34,746 bases of DNA from an uncultured beta proteobacterium (lineage in GTDB: Bacteria > Pseudomonadota > Gammaproteobacteria > Burkholderiales > Burkholderiaceae_C): positions 1 to 34,746 of the forward strand of contig CAIKVZ010000312.1 in the NCBI GenBank assembly GCA_903830985.1. Direction: 5' to 3'. The notes beneath the pieces were generated by a model. It saw nothing but the letters and a program-made list of their open reading frames with translations. It was not told the origin of the DNA and did no database searches. This document shows, piece by piece, positions 1 to 7,175 of this stretch. A program made the translations under genes and the position numbers. The first letter of the stretch is position 1. Each line of letters starts with the position of its first letter.

Positions 1-36
1 AGCCCCACCTCCCGGGGCTGCCCGGCGGTGCTTCCA

Positions 37-79
37 ACCGGCCAAGATAGTTGTCGTCGACCGGCCAAGGTAATTGTCG
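37..79. repeat. Tandem direct repeats, possible insertion-sequence end
   Basis: Two copies of the 20-base motif ACCGGCCAAGRTARTTGTCG lie at 37-56 and 60-79 with a 23-base period and 18 of 20 identical positions. Multiple subterminal direct repeats of about this size are typical of the ends of some insertion sequences, for example the IS21 family, where the transposase binds them. No transposase is present in the window, so this may be the end of an element lying to the left or a remnant. The link to IS21 is inference from pattern only. Confidence 0.4.
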
Positions 80-287
80 CCAACCAAACCAGGCCGTTCC
101 CACTTTCTGTGAATTCCGGAATGGCGCCTTGATAGATGTCAACGCCGCCGAGCCAATAGGCAATGCGGCGTGAGGCCCGCTCGCGACTTTGCGCCCCAGG
201 ATGTTTCGCCATCAACCTCGAGCCCGCAGAAAACTGATGAAATCGACTCGGGTTATCGTCTGATGATTGATTTTCAGATTTCCGGGA

Positions 288-309
288 ATTTTGAAAAATA
301 TTTCAAAAT
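288..309. promoter_or_regulatory. Perfect 9-bp inverted repeat, candidate operator
   Basis: ATTTTGAAA (288-296) and TTTCAAAAT (301-309) are perfect inverted copies separated by four bases. The site lies 62 bases upstream of the start of the winged-helix gene and just upstream of a possible -10 element at 338-343. Its size and symmetry fit a dimeric DNA-binding protein, possibly the product of the downstream gene acting on itself. Function is inferred. Confidence 0.4.
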
Positions 310-371
310 CAAGCAACTCCGCGTTTCCCCAATTGGGTATACTTCGCTTTTCAACAACACTAGGAGCCGCC

Positions 372-806
372 ATGACCCCGCAGCCCAAGAAGTCATCCCT
401 CGAGCGCAGATCTGCAGTCGCAACCCTTCACGTGGAGGCGGCCAAGACAGTGCAACCCAAAAAATCTTCTCTCGCAGAGTCCTACCTGCGTTTTTTGAAG
501 CTGACCCAGGCCGTCGAATCGCTCGCATCATCGCCTGACATCGATGCCAACGAGGAAGCGTTGCTGAATGCGCTTTCCATGCATTGGCACGCCGGTAAGC
601 CCTTGGCCGTGCGCGAAGCCATGACGCTGGATACGCTGGGATCGCCTTCGACACTGCATAGGCGCATCTCCCGCCTGAAAGTGTTGGGCCTGATTGAAGA
701 CAAGTCGAGTCCGGGCAACCTGCGCATCAAGCTTTTGGTGCCAACTCAAAAGACGGTGTCTTACTTTGACAAACTGGGCGCCACCTTGGGCAAGTCGGTC
801 AAGTAA
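372..806 (+). CDS. Winged-helix DNA-binding protein, MarR-like
   Basis: Encodes a 144-residue protein. An AGGAG ribosome site at 362-366 precedes the ATG at 372, so longer upstream starts were rejected. Residues 60-125 look like a winged helix-turn-helix: LLNALSMHW, then a helix with STLHRRISRLKVLGLIE, then a wing with basic and polar residues (about 108-122). The ending resembles transcription-factor-like proteins of the MarR/PadR general type, but I cannot name a family. The N-terminus is basic and low in complexity, and the heptad QPKKSSL occurs twice (residues 4-10 and 28-34), suggesting a small internal duplication. It stands alone, with a palindrome upstream and terminator hairpins downstream. 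Likely a transcription regulator; its target is unknown. Confidence 0.7.
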   Translation: MTPQPKKSSLERRSAVATLHVEAAKTVQPKKSSLAESYLRFLKLTQAVESLASSPDIDANEEALLNALSMHWHAGKPLAVREAMTLDTLGSPSTLHRRISRLKVLGLIEDKSSPGNLRIKLLVPTQKTVSYFDKLGATLGKSVK

Positions 807-815
807 TCCTCTGAC

Positions 816-834
816 GCGCCGCCTCTTGCGGCGC
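816..834 (+). repeat. Hairpin directly after the winged-helix gene
   Basis: GCGCCGC (816-822) pairs with GCGGCGC (828-834) around a CTCTT loop. It lies ten bases after the stop codon and has no T-run of its own. It probably works with the next hairpin in ending or protecting the transcript. Confidence 0.5.
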
Positions 835-850
835 TGCCTTTGCTGAATCA

Positions 851-879
851 AAAAAAGCCACCCAAAAGGTGGCTTTTTT
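851..879. terminator. Bidirectional intrinsic terminator
   Basis: A run of six A (851-856), stem GCCACC (857-862), loop CAAAA, stem GGTGGC (868-873) and six T (874-879) form a classic Rho-independent terminator readable from both strands. It sits between convergent genes, the winged-helix gene on the plus strand and the binding-protein gene on the minus strand, and would serve both. Confidence 0.9.
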
Positions 880-919
880 GTTGGTGCGCCCCGGCTGAGG
901 GCACGCACCGGGTACGGAA

Positions 920-2047
920 TCAGTTCAACGGAGTCTTTTTGCCGTCCTTGTAGACCGACAGCGTCATGGACGGGTTCTTCAACTCGCCATTGGGTTCGAA
1001 GGCGATGGTACCGGTCACGCCCTTGAAGTTGGTTTCAAGCAACTTTGCGGTGTAGACCTTGGGGTCGGTCGAGTTGGCACGCTTCATGGCATCCACCAGG
1101 ACGAAAGTCGCGTCATAGGTGTAAGGGCTATAGACTTGGAACTGACCCGGGAATTTGGCGTCATAGCGCTTCTTCCAGGCTTCGCCACCAGGCATTTTTT
1201 GCAGTGACGCACCGCCTTCGGCGCAAACCACGTTTTCCAGCGTCTTGGCGCCGGCTGCCAGTTTTGCAACTTCCGAAGTGCAAATGCCATCGCCGCCAAA
1301 GTACTTGACCTTGCTCATGCCGAGTTGCTCCAACTGACGCAACATCGGGCCGGCTTGGGGGTCCATACCGCCGAAGAAAATGGCGTCAGGTCCCTTGGCC
1401 TTGATAGCCGTCAGGATGGCCATGAAGTCGGTCGCTTTGTCGGTGGTGAACTGCTCATCGACCACGGTCATGCCCTTGGCCAACGCAGTCCTTTTGAACA
1501 CTTCAGCCACGCCTTGACCATAAGCTGTCCGGTCGTCGATCATGGCAACTTTTTTCAGCTTGAGCGCATCCGTCGCGTAAAACGCAAGCCCGGCACCCAG
1601 TGCATTGTCATTGGCAATGATGCGGTAGGTGGTCTTGTAACCCGGCTTGGTCAGGTTGGGATTTGTCGCAGCGCCCGTGATGTGGGGGATGCCGCAATCG
1701 TTGTAAACCTTGGAAGCGGGAATCGTGGTGCCCGAATTCAGGTGTCCGACGACGCCAGCAACCTTGCTGTCGCACAGTTTTTGTGCGGCCGCGGTACCTT
1801 GTTTTGGATCGGCTGCGTCATCTTCGGCCTGAAGCTCGAATTTGATCTTCTTGCCACCGATCACGATGTTCTGAGTGTTCAGGTCTTCCACGGCCATGGC
1901 TGCGCCGTTGGCATTGTCCTTGCCGTAGTGAGCCTGTGCACCGGACATGGGCGCGACGTGACCAATCTTGACCACTTGGACTTCTTGGGCGGCAGCCATA
2001 CTGGCGACGGCGGCGAGTGCAACAGCGACGGATAATTTCAATTGCAT
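920..2047 (-). CDS. Branched-chain amino acid ABC transporter substrate-binding protein
   Basis: A 375-residue periplasmic binding protein of the LivJ/LivK type (leucine/isoleucine/valine-binding family, type I fold). The start at 2047 is preceded by GGAG (2053-2056) and gives a clear signal peptide, MQLKLSVAVALAAVASMAAAQ, ending with an AxA-type cleavage site. Mature motifs include KIGHVAPMSGAQAHYGKDNANG near the N-terminus, GVVGHLNSGTTIPAS for the ligand-binding first lobe, and DRTAYGQGVAEVFKR. It would deliver an amino acid or related compound to a LivHMGF-type permease, but no permease or ATPase genes are in the window, so the gene stands alone. The ligand cannot be read from the sequence. 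An upstream in-frame start at 2182 was rejected because it would bury the signal peptide. Confidence 0.93.
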   Translation of the reverse strand: MQLKLSVAVALAAVASMAAAQEVQVVKIGHVAPMSGAQAHYGKDNANGAAMAVEDLNTQNIVIGGKKIKFELQAEDDAADPKQGTAAAQKLCDSKVAGVVGHLNSGTTIPASKVYNDCGIPHITGAATNPNLTKPGYKTTYRIIANDNALGAGLAFYATDALKLKKVAMIDDRTAYGQGVAEVFKRTALAKGMTVVDEQFTTDKATDFMAILTAIKAKGPDAIFFGGMDPQAGPMLRQLEQLGMSKVKYFGGDGICTSEVAKLAAGAKTLENVVCAEGGASLQKMPGGEAWKKRYDAKFPGQFQVYSPYTYDATFVLVDAMKRANSTDPKVYTAKLLETNFKGVTGTIAFEPNGELKNPSMTLSVYKDGKKTPLN

Positions 2048-2198
2048 AAATACTCCACAGTTAATAAAAGTTGAGGTAACACACTGATGTGAATTATTTT
2101 CTCCACGTCTTCGAACATACCCCAAATCCGGTGCAAAGGCATCAGGGAACACGCGTAGAAGACTGGCAACCTGAAGCAGCAAGCAATGCTTGTGCCAG

Positions 2199-2504
2199 TT
2201 ACTGCTTGTCTTTACGGCTTTGCAGTTCTTGCCCCACGGCCTGTGCCACCGCTTGATTAACCACCCGGCTTACTTCCTCCCACAGGCGCGGCCCCAACAG
2301 TTGCATATGCTCCACAACAAGTTGCGAAATCGCCACGGGCAACTGCTGCTCCAGCGCCACGTCCAAACGTTGCATCACGCGCATGACCAATTCTTCCTGC
2401 ATTTCAGGGGAGAGTTCCGGCACTGACGTTGCCTCAGACTTTGTCGTCGTCACTACTTGCGTCAGCGTCGGGACAAAACGCCTTGGGCTGTCGTTGGTGG
2501 CCAT
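2199..2504 (-). CDS. Small hypothetical protein coupled to holC
   Basis: A 101-residue protein I do not recognise with certainty. It begins with a polar, Thr/Ser-rich segment (residues 1-30) and continues as one long, probably helical, amphipathic region (about 31-98, with PEMQEELVMRVMQRLDVALEQQL and VVNQAVAQAVGQELQ). No signal peptide or membrane segment is seen. Its ATG shares one base with the holC stop (TGATG at 2506-2502), so translation is probably coupled. Position after pepA-holC suggests an accessory role near DNA polymerase III chi, perhaps a helical partner. I recall that Burkholderiales often carry a small DUF2486-like gene here, but I cannot confirm that this is one. Confidence 0.75.
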   Translation of the reverse strand: MATNDSPRRFVPTLTQVVTTTKSEATSVPELSPEMQEELVMRVMQRLDVALEQQLPVAISQLVVEHMQLLGPRLWEEVSRVVNQAVAQAVGQELQSRKDKQ

Positions 2505-2938
2505 CAGGTCTGTGCCTTCAGTTTCAGGTCGTGGCGTTGCAAGGCGTAGCCACGGTGCACGTATTGCTTCCAGCGCGCCCGCGCGCTATTGCGATCCTCA
2601 TCGTCCAGGTTGACGACCTCGATCAGGCGCTCATAGCGCTCAAAGCCAGCGGGAATGGATTCGCCCAGATTCAGCAGCACCTGATGGTGCGGTGTCTGCG
2701 TCGCGTCGACACTCAGGACCACCGGCGACAACGCCAGCAGTGCGGCGTCCCCAGGCGCCAGGCAATGCGCGACAAATTCGGTGGCCGCAAAGCTCCAGAG
2801 TGCGGCATCCAGGCGCGTGAGCGTATCCAGGGGAGCCGTCACCACCACCTTGGAGCCACTGGCCACAGCCTTGCGCAGCAACCTGCAGGCATAGGCGACC
2901 TTGTCCGGCGCATTGAAGTGAAACGCTATTTCCGTCAC
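2504..2938 (-). CDS. holC: DNA polymerase III chi subunit
   Basis: A 144-residue protein of the HolC family, the clamp-loader accessory subunit that, with psi, links the replicase to single-strand binding protein. Family-type features are the opening VTEIAFHFNAPDKVAYACRLLRKA, the KVVVTAPLDTLTRLDAALWSF segment, and the ending with a tryptophan-containing RWKQYVHRGYALQRHDL. The start chosen is the GTG at 2938, which overlaps the pepA stop as GTGA (2938-2935), pointing to translational coupling. The longer frame to 3094 lies inside pepA and has no family match. Gene order pepA-holC is common in proteobacteria. Confidence 0.92.
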   Translation of the reverse strand: MTEIAFHFNAPDKVAYACRLLRKAVASGSKVVVTAPLDTLTRLDAALWSFAATEFVAHCLAPGDAALLALSPVVLSVDATQTPHHQVLLNLGESIPAGFERYERLIEVVNLDDEDRNSARARWKQYVHRGYALQRHDLKLKAQT

Positions 2939-4422
2939 GTGGCTGCTCGTTTGCCAGTCGACTTGCCCTGTGGTGCCACCGGGCGCGATGCCTCGTTCAG
3001 CAGATAGTCGACCAGCAAACCCACCGGGCGCCCAGTGGCGCCTTTGGCGGCCGCGCCCTTCCATGCCGTTCCGGCAATATCCAGATGCGCCCATGGGAAG
3101 CGCGTGGCAAAGCGCTGCAAAAACTTGGCGGCCGTGATGGCGCCACCGGCGCGTCCTGACACGTTGGCCACGTCGGCAAAATGGGTCTTCAAACCCTCCG
3201 CGTACTCGTCATCCAAAGGCAGGCGCCAGCAGGGGTCCAGCGCCGACTCGCCCGCAGCGAGCAGCGCGTTGGCCAAGGCTTCGTCGGAGGAAAACATGCC
3301 GCTGCGCACACCGCCCAAAGCAATCATGCAGGCGCCCGTGAGGGTCGCAATGTCAATCACCGCACGCGGCTTGAAACGCTCGGCATAGGTCAGCGCGTCG
3401 CACAGTACAAGGCGACCCTCGGCATCGGTGTTGAGGATCTCGATGGTCTGACCGCTCATGGAAGTGACCACGTCGCCGGGCTTGATGGCGCGCCCGTCGG
3501 GCATGTTCTCGCAGGCCGGGATCAAGCCAACGACATTGAGCGCCGGTTGGAGTTCGGCGAGCGCGCGGAACACCCCCAGCACACTGGCTGCGCCGCTCAT
3601 GTCGAACTTCATCTCATCCATCTCTGGCGCCGGCTTGAGCGAGATGCCGCCGGTGTCGAAGGTGATTCCCTTGCCCACCAGCACCACCGGCGGCTCGGAC
3701 TTGGCCGCACCGTCGTAGCGCAGGACGATAAATCGCAGTGGCTCGTCAGACCCCCGAGACACCGCCATGAAAGATCCCATCCCCAGCTTTTCCACCTGCG
3801 ACGGCCCCAGCACCTCGCACTTGATTTTGGGCTGCTTTGCCAGCGACTTGGCCGCATGCGCCAGCATGCTGGGTGTGGCGTGATTGGCCGGTCGGTTGGC
3901 CCACTCTTTGGCCATTTCCACGCCCAAAACCAGGGCCTGGGCACGCTCGAAATCGGTCTTCGCCGATGAACTGTTGGCGCAGCCTATCGTCACGCGTTTC
4001 AGTTTTCGCGGCTCGGGCTTTGACTTGGTGGTGGTGTAGGCATAGCTCGCGTCGGCTGCGGCCAGCACAGCGGCGCGCACTGCGCCAACGCGCGGTGCAG
4101 CAGAGAAAACGATCAGCAGACTTTTGGCAGGTCCGGTCTTGACCACCGCCACCGCGGCGGCGACGGCCTGGCGGACACTTTTTGTCGAGCCGTCCCCCGC
4201 GCCGGCCAGAACAACCCGCTGGCAGGCAAGTCCCTGCGCGCCGTAGGCGGACAGGATCTTGCCCGGCTTGGACTCGAGATCGCCGGCCGCCAGTGCCTGT
4301 GAAATCAGGCTCGAAAGAGCATCTTTGCCAGTATGCAGGCCCTCGGTGACCAGCACCACCATGGCGTCGCATTTTTCGTCTGCGGCAGTGCCCAACGCCA
4401 GGGTTTTAAGTTCGAAGTCCAT
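2935..4422 (-). CDS. pepA: Leucyl aminopeptidase, M17 family
   Basis: A 495-residue cytosolic aminopeptidase (EC 3.4.11.1) that removes N-terminal residues from peptides using two metal ions. The signature NTDAEGRL is at residues 331-338, and the catalytic/metal segment GKGITFDTGG at 251-260 supplies Lys251 and Asp256, followed by Lys263. The N-terminal domain (1-150) is less conserved, as usual. In E. coli the homologue (PepA/XerA) also binds DNA in XerCD recombination and carAB repression; whether that holds here is unknown. The start at 4422 is supported by an AAGG ribosome site and family length; the extension to 4503 was rejected. It is divergent from lptF with an 80-base gap and overlaps holC. 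Confidence 0.97.
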   Translation of the reverse strand: MDFELKTLALGTAADEKCDAMVVLVTEGLHTGKDALSSLISQALAAGDLESKPGKILSAYGAQGLACQRVVLAGAGDGSTKSVRQAVAAAVAVVKTGPAKSLLIVFSAAPRVGAVRAAVLAAADASYAYTTTKSKPEPRKLKRVTIGCANSSSAKTDFERAQALVLGVEMAKEWANRPANHATPSMLAHAAKSLAKQPKIKCEVLGPSQVEKLGMGSFMAVSRGSDEPLRFIVLRYDGAAKSEPPVVLVGKGITFDTGGISLKPAPEMDEMKFDMSGAASVLGVFRALAELQPALNVVGLIPACENMPDGRAIKPGDVVTSMSGQTIEILNTDAEGRLVLCDALTYAERFKPRAVIDIATLTGACMIALGGVRSGMFSSDEALANALLAAGESALDPCWRLPLDDEYAEGLKTHFADVANVSGRAGGAITAAKFLQRFATRFPWAHLDIAGTAWKGAAAKGATGRPVGLLVDYLLNEASRPVAPQGKSTGKRAAT

Positions 4423-4502
4423 AATTCGCCTTTTGCAAAACAGTTGAGGGTACAGAGTCGTCGCAACGATTGCGCGCCGTCCGCCCCGATAATTCCCAGC
4501 CA

Positions 4503-5618
4503 ATGTTATTCCATTCTTCCATTAGCAAGGAACTCGCCCGCAGCTTTGGTGCAACCCTGGTGGTGCTGGTGACGGTCGTCATGACCATGATGTTGATCCG
4601 TTCGCTCGGTCAGGCCTCGCGCGGCAGCGTGAATCCGTCCGAGGTCATGATGGTGATGGGCTACAGCGTGCTGGGTCACTTGCCCACGATCCTGACCTTG
4701 AGCCTGTATGTCGCCATCGTTGCCACCTTGTCGCGCATGTACAGCGACTCCGAAATGGTGATCTGGTTTTCCAGCGGGCTCGGTTTGACGGGGTTTCTGC
4801 GTCCATTGTTCCGCTTTTCCTGGCCCATTTTGCTGGTGATTGCGGTGCTGGCACTGGCCGTGTGGCCCTGGTCGAACCGCCAGATCCAAGACATGAAAGG
4901 ACGGTTCGAGCGGCGTAGCGACATTGAACGGGTGTCACCTGGTCTGTTCCAGGAATCAGCCAGTGGCGACCGGGTCTTCTTCATTGACAAGGACTCACGC
5001 GACAGCGGCACCGGGAAAAACATCTTCATTTCCGCCACCGAGCACGGCAAGGAAACCGTCACATCGGCTCGGGACGGCCGCATTCAGACCGTGGGCGAAG
5101 ACCGTTTCTTGGTACTTAGCCACGGCCAGCGCATCGAGACCGCGATTGGCCGCACCGATCTGAAAGTCAGTGAATTCGAAGAATACAGCACACGCATTGG
5201 CCACGACACCCTGGATCAGGCCGTCATCGTGCCGCCCCGTGCTGCCATCGACACACTGGTGCTGGTGCGTGCGCCCAATCACCCGAACCAGGGCGAGTTG
5301 GCCTGGCGCCTCGGATTGGCGTTTGCGGCGCTGAATTTTGTCGTCATCGCGCTGGCTGTGTCCAGCGTGAATCCACGGGCTGGTCGAAGCGGCAACCTGT
5401 TGTTTGCGCTGTTTTCCTTTGTCGTTTATTACAACCTCATCAATCTGGGGCAAAGCTGGATTGAAACGGGACAAGCCCCATTCGCGGGCTTCATGTTCGC
5501 GCTGCACGGCGGTGTCCTGGGCTTGGCCTTGCTGGGGCTGACCAAGCGCCACAACCAGTGGAGTTGGCGCGACTTGCGCAGCAAGCCCCCGACATCCCCC
5601 GCGGAGATCAAGCCATGA
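4503..5618 (+). CDS. lptF: LPS export system permease LptF
   Basis: A 371-residue inner-membrane protein of the YjgP/YjgQ family. With LptG it forms the membrane part of the LptB2FG transporter, which extracts lipopolysaccharide from the inner membrane. The sequence opens MLFHSSISKELARSFGATLVV and shows about six membrane segments: one near residues 15-40, two more before about 130, then a large periplasmic beta-jellyroll domain (about 135-265), and three at the C-terminus (about 275-355). The ATG at 4503 was chosen because family members start like this; the in-frame start at 4470 adds eleven residues of no family character. No clear ribosome site. It overlaps lptG by four bases (ATGA). Confidence 0.95.
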   Translation: MLFHSSISKELARSFGATLVVLVTVVMTMMLIRSLGQASRGSVNPSEVMMVMGYSVLGHLPTILTLSLYVAIVATLSRMYSDSEMVIWFSSGLGLTGFLRPLFRFSWPILLVIAVLALAVWPWSNRQIQDMKGRFERRSDIERVSPGLFQESASGDRVFFIDKDSRDSGTGKNIFISATEHGKETVTSARDGRIQTVGEDRFLVLSHGQRIETAIGRTDLKVSEFEEYSTRIGHDTLDQAVIVPPRAAIDTLVLVRAPNHPNQGELAWRLGLAFAALNFVVIALAVSSVNPRAGRSGNLLFALFSFVVYYNLINLGQSWIETGQAPFAGFMFALHGGVLGLALLGLTKRHNQWSWRDLRSKPPTSPAEIKP

Positions 5619-6721
5619 GGACCTTACGACGCCTGATCTACGGCGAAGTGCTGGCGGCGGTGGGTTTCGTCACCCTTGGTTTCCTTGCGCTGTTTTTCTT
5701 TTTTGACTTTGTAGACGAACTTCGTTGGGTCGGGCAAAAGGGTGCTGCGGGTTATCAACTGTCGCACGCCCTGCTCTACGTGACGCTGATGATTCCCAGC
5801 CACCTGTACGAATTGCTGCCCATCACCGTGCTGATCGGCACCATCTTTGTCATGGCCAGGCTGGCGCAAAGCTCCGAGTACACCATCCTGCGCACCAGCG
5901 GCCTGGGGCCCTGGAGGGCACTGGGAACACTGCTCCTGCTGGGCGCCGCATTTGTAGTGTTGACGTTTGCCACTGGCGACTATCTGGCGCCGCTGACCGA
6001 CCGCACGGCGCAACTGCTCAAGTCGCGCTATCTGGGCAACATCACGGTGGGGCAGACCGGTGCCTGGCTCAAGGAGCGGCAGACCTACCATGCCTACGCC
6101 GTCAACGTGAATGCGCTGGGCGCTGACGGTGAAATGCGGGGCATCAAAATTTTCGAATTTAACAACAAGGGCTTGCTGGTGTCGTTGACGCAGAGTGACA
6201 AGGGCCGCTTTGGACCGGGAGATGCATGGCAACTCGAGTCCGTGCAACGCAACGAATTCAGCCTGCGCAGCGCGGAACAAAGCCGTCTCGAGCGCCTGCA
6301 TCTGCCGACGTTGCGCTGGCCCACAAGCATCAGCGCGGAGATGGTGTCGGTCGCCTTGCTCAAACCGGATCGCATGAAAACGATTGACCTGTTCCAGTAC
6401 ATCCAGCACCTGGACGCCAATGGCCAGACCGCCCAACGCTACGAGATTGAGTTTTGGAAGAAAGTGTTCTACCCCTTGAGTTGCCTGGTCATGGTGGTGT
6501 TGGCCCTGCCCTTTGCCTACTTGCATTTTCGCGCCGGCGGCATTGCCACCTATGTCTTCGGTGGGGTCATGATCGGCATCAGTTTCTTCTTGCTGAACAA
6601 TGTGTTCAGCTACATGGGCACGCTGCAGAATTGGCTGCCGTGGTTCACGGCAGCGGCCCCCGGAATGCTTTATTCCGTTTTCTCCCTGGCCGCCTTCGGC
6701 TGGCTGGTATTACGCAGGTAG
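5615..6721 (+). CDS. lptG: LPS export system permease LptG
   Basis: A 368-residue partner of LptF with the same layout: membrane segments at about 13-32, 63-83 and 100-120, a periplasmic domain in the middle, and three membrane segments after about residue 290 (VFYPLSCLVMVVLALPFAYLHF and following). It opens MRTLRRLIYGEVLAAVGFV. Start at 5615 is supported by GGAG at 5603-5606 and by the ATGA overlap with the lptF stop, so the two are translated together. The LptB ATPase, LptA and LptC are not in this window. Confidence 0.95.
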   Translation: MRTLRRLIYGEVLAAVGFVTLGFLALFFFFDFVDELRWVGQKGAAGYQLSHALLYVTLMIPSHLYELLPITVLIGTIFVMARLAQSSEYTILRTSGLGPWRALGTLLLLGAAFVVLTFATGDYLAPLTDRTAQLLKSRYLGNITVGQTGAWLKERQTYHAYAVNVNALGADGEMRGIKIFEFNNKGLLVSLTQSDKGRFGPGDAWQLESVQRNEFSLRSAEQSRLERLHLPTLRWPTSISAEMVSVALLKPDRMKTIDLFQYIQHLDANGQTAQRYEIEFWKKVFYPLSCLVMVVLALPFAYLHFRAGGIATYVFGGVMIGISFFLLNNVFSYMGTLQNWLPWFTAAAPGMLYSVFSLAAFGWLVLRR

Positions 6722-6727
6722 AGCCCC

Positions 6728-7096
6728 ATGCACCTCCCTCCACGCGGCATCGTGCTGTTTGGTCACGGCTCGCGCGACCCTCTGTGGCACCGCCCCATGC
6801 AGGCGGTCGAGCAGCGCATCAGGGAGCGGGATCCAAGCGCACGGGTGCGCTGTGCCTACCTGGAATTGACCCAACCCGACCTGACTCTCGCCACCGCCAG
6901 CCTGGTCGCCGATGGCGTGCAGCACGTCACGGTCGTGCCGATGTTTCTGGGTGTGGGTCGTCATGCCCGGGAAGACTTGCCTTCCTTGCTCGATGCCTTG
7001 CGGCTCGAACACCCCACCGTCGCCTTCACCTTGCAGAGCGCTGTGGGCGAGGACGTGCGTCTGGTTGATCTTTTGGCGAACATCGCTTTGTCCTGA
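6728..7096 (+). CDS. cbiX: CbiX-type sirohydrochlorin chelatase, short form
   Basis: A 122-residue single-domain member of the CbiX/SirB family, which inserts cobalt or iron into sirohydrochlorin for cobalamin or siroheme. The motif GIVLFGHGSRDPLW (residues 7-20) carries His13, and PMFLGVGRHAREDLP (71-85) carries His79; these are the likely metal/catalytic histidines. The length fits the short (CbiX-S) form, which works as a homodimer. It lies six bases after lptG and 79 bases before a CysB-like regulator. Siroheme is needed for sulfite reductase, so a role in assimilatory sulfur metabolism under CysB-type control is plausible but inferred. Confidence 0.88.
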   Translation: MHLPPRGIVLFGHGSRDPLWHRPMQAVEQRIRERDPSARVRCAYLELTQPDLTLATASLVADGVQHVTVVPMFLGVGRHAREDLPSLLDALRLEHPTVAFTLQSAVGEDVRLVDLLANIALS

Positions 7097-7175
7097 CTGC
7101 GCGCTGGCCTGGACTATTAGTGAATTTCTTAGACCCATAGGGAATGTTGAGATAGGGTTTCAGTAAAATTTGTGC

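Larger units (their letters stand above)
1..371. other. Gene-free leader region with repeats
   Basis: No convincing gene is seen here; the overlapping frames have no recognisable protein and no ribosome site. The stretch holds a short inverted repeat (AGCCCC at 1-6, GGGGCT at 14-19), two near-identical direct repeats at 37-56 and 60-79, a 10-bp palindrome ATTCCGGAAT at 113-122, and a perfect 9-bp inverted repeat at 288-309. The last 80 bases are likely the promoter and leader of the winged-helix gene at 372. A TATACT at 338-343 could be a -10 element, but no good -35 box is visible. Confidence 0.6.

Noticed and set aside
170-538. 122-residue frame ahead of and overlapping the winged-helix gene
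   Set aside because: No family match, no ribosome site, and it overlaps a gene with a good AGGAG start in another frame.
7147-7169. Possible sigma-70 promoter TTGAGA / TAAAAT before the cysB-like gene
   Set aside because: The spacer is only 11 bases, too short for a functional promoter.
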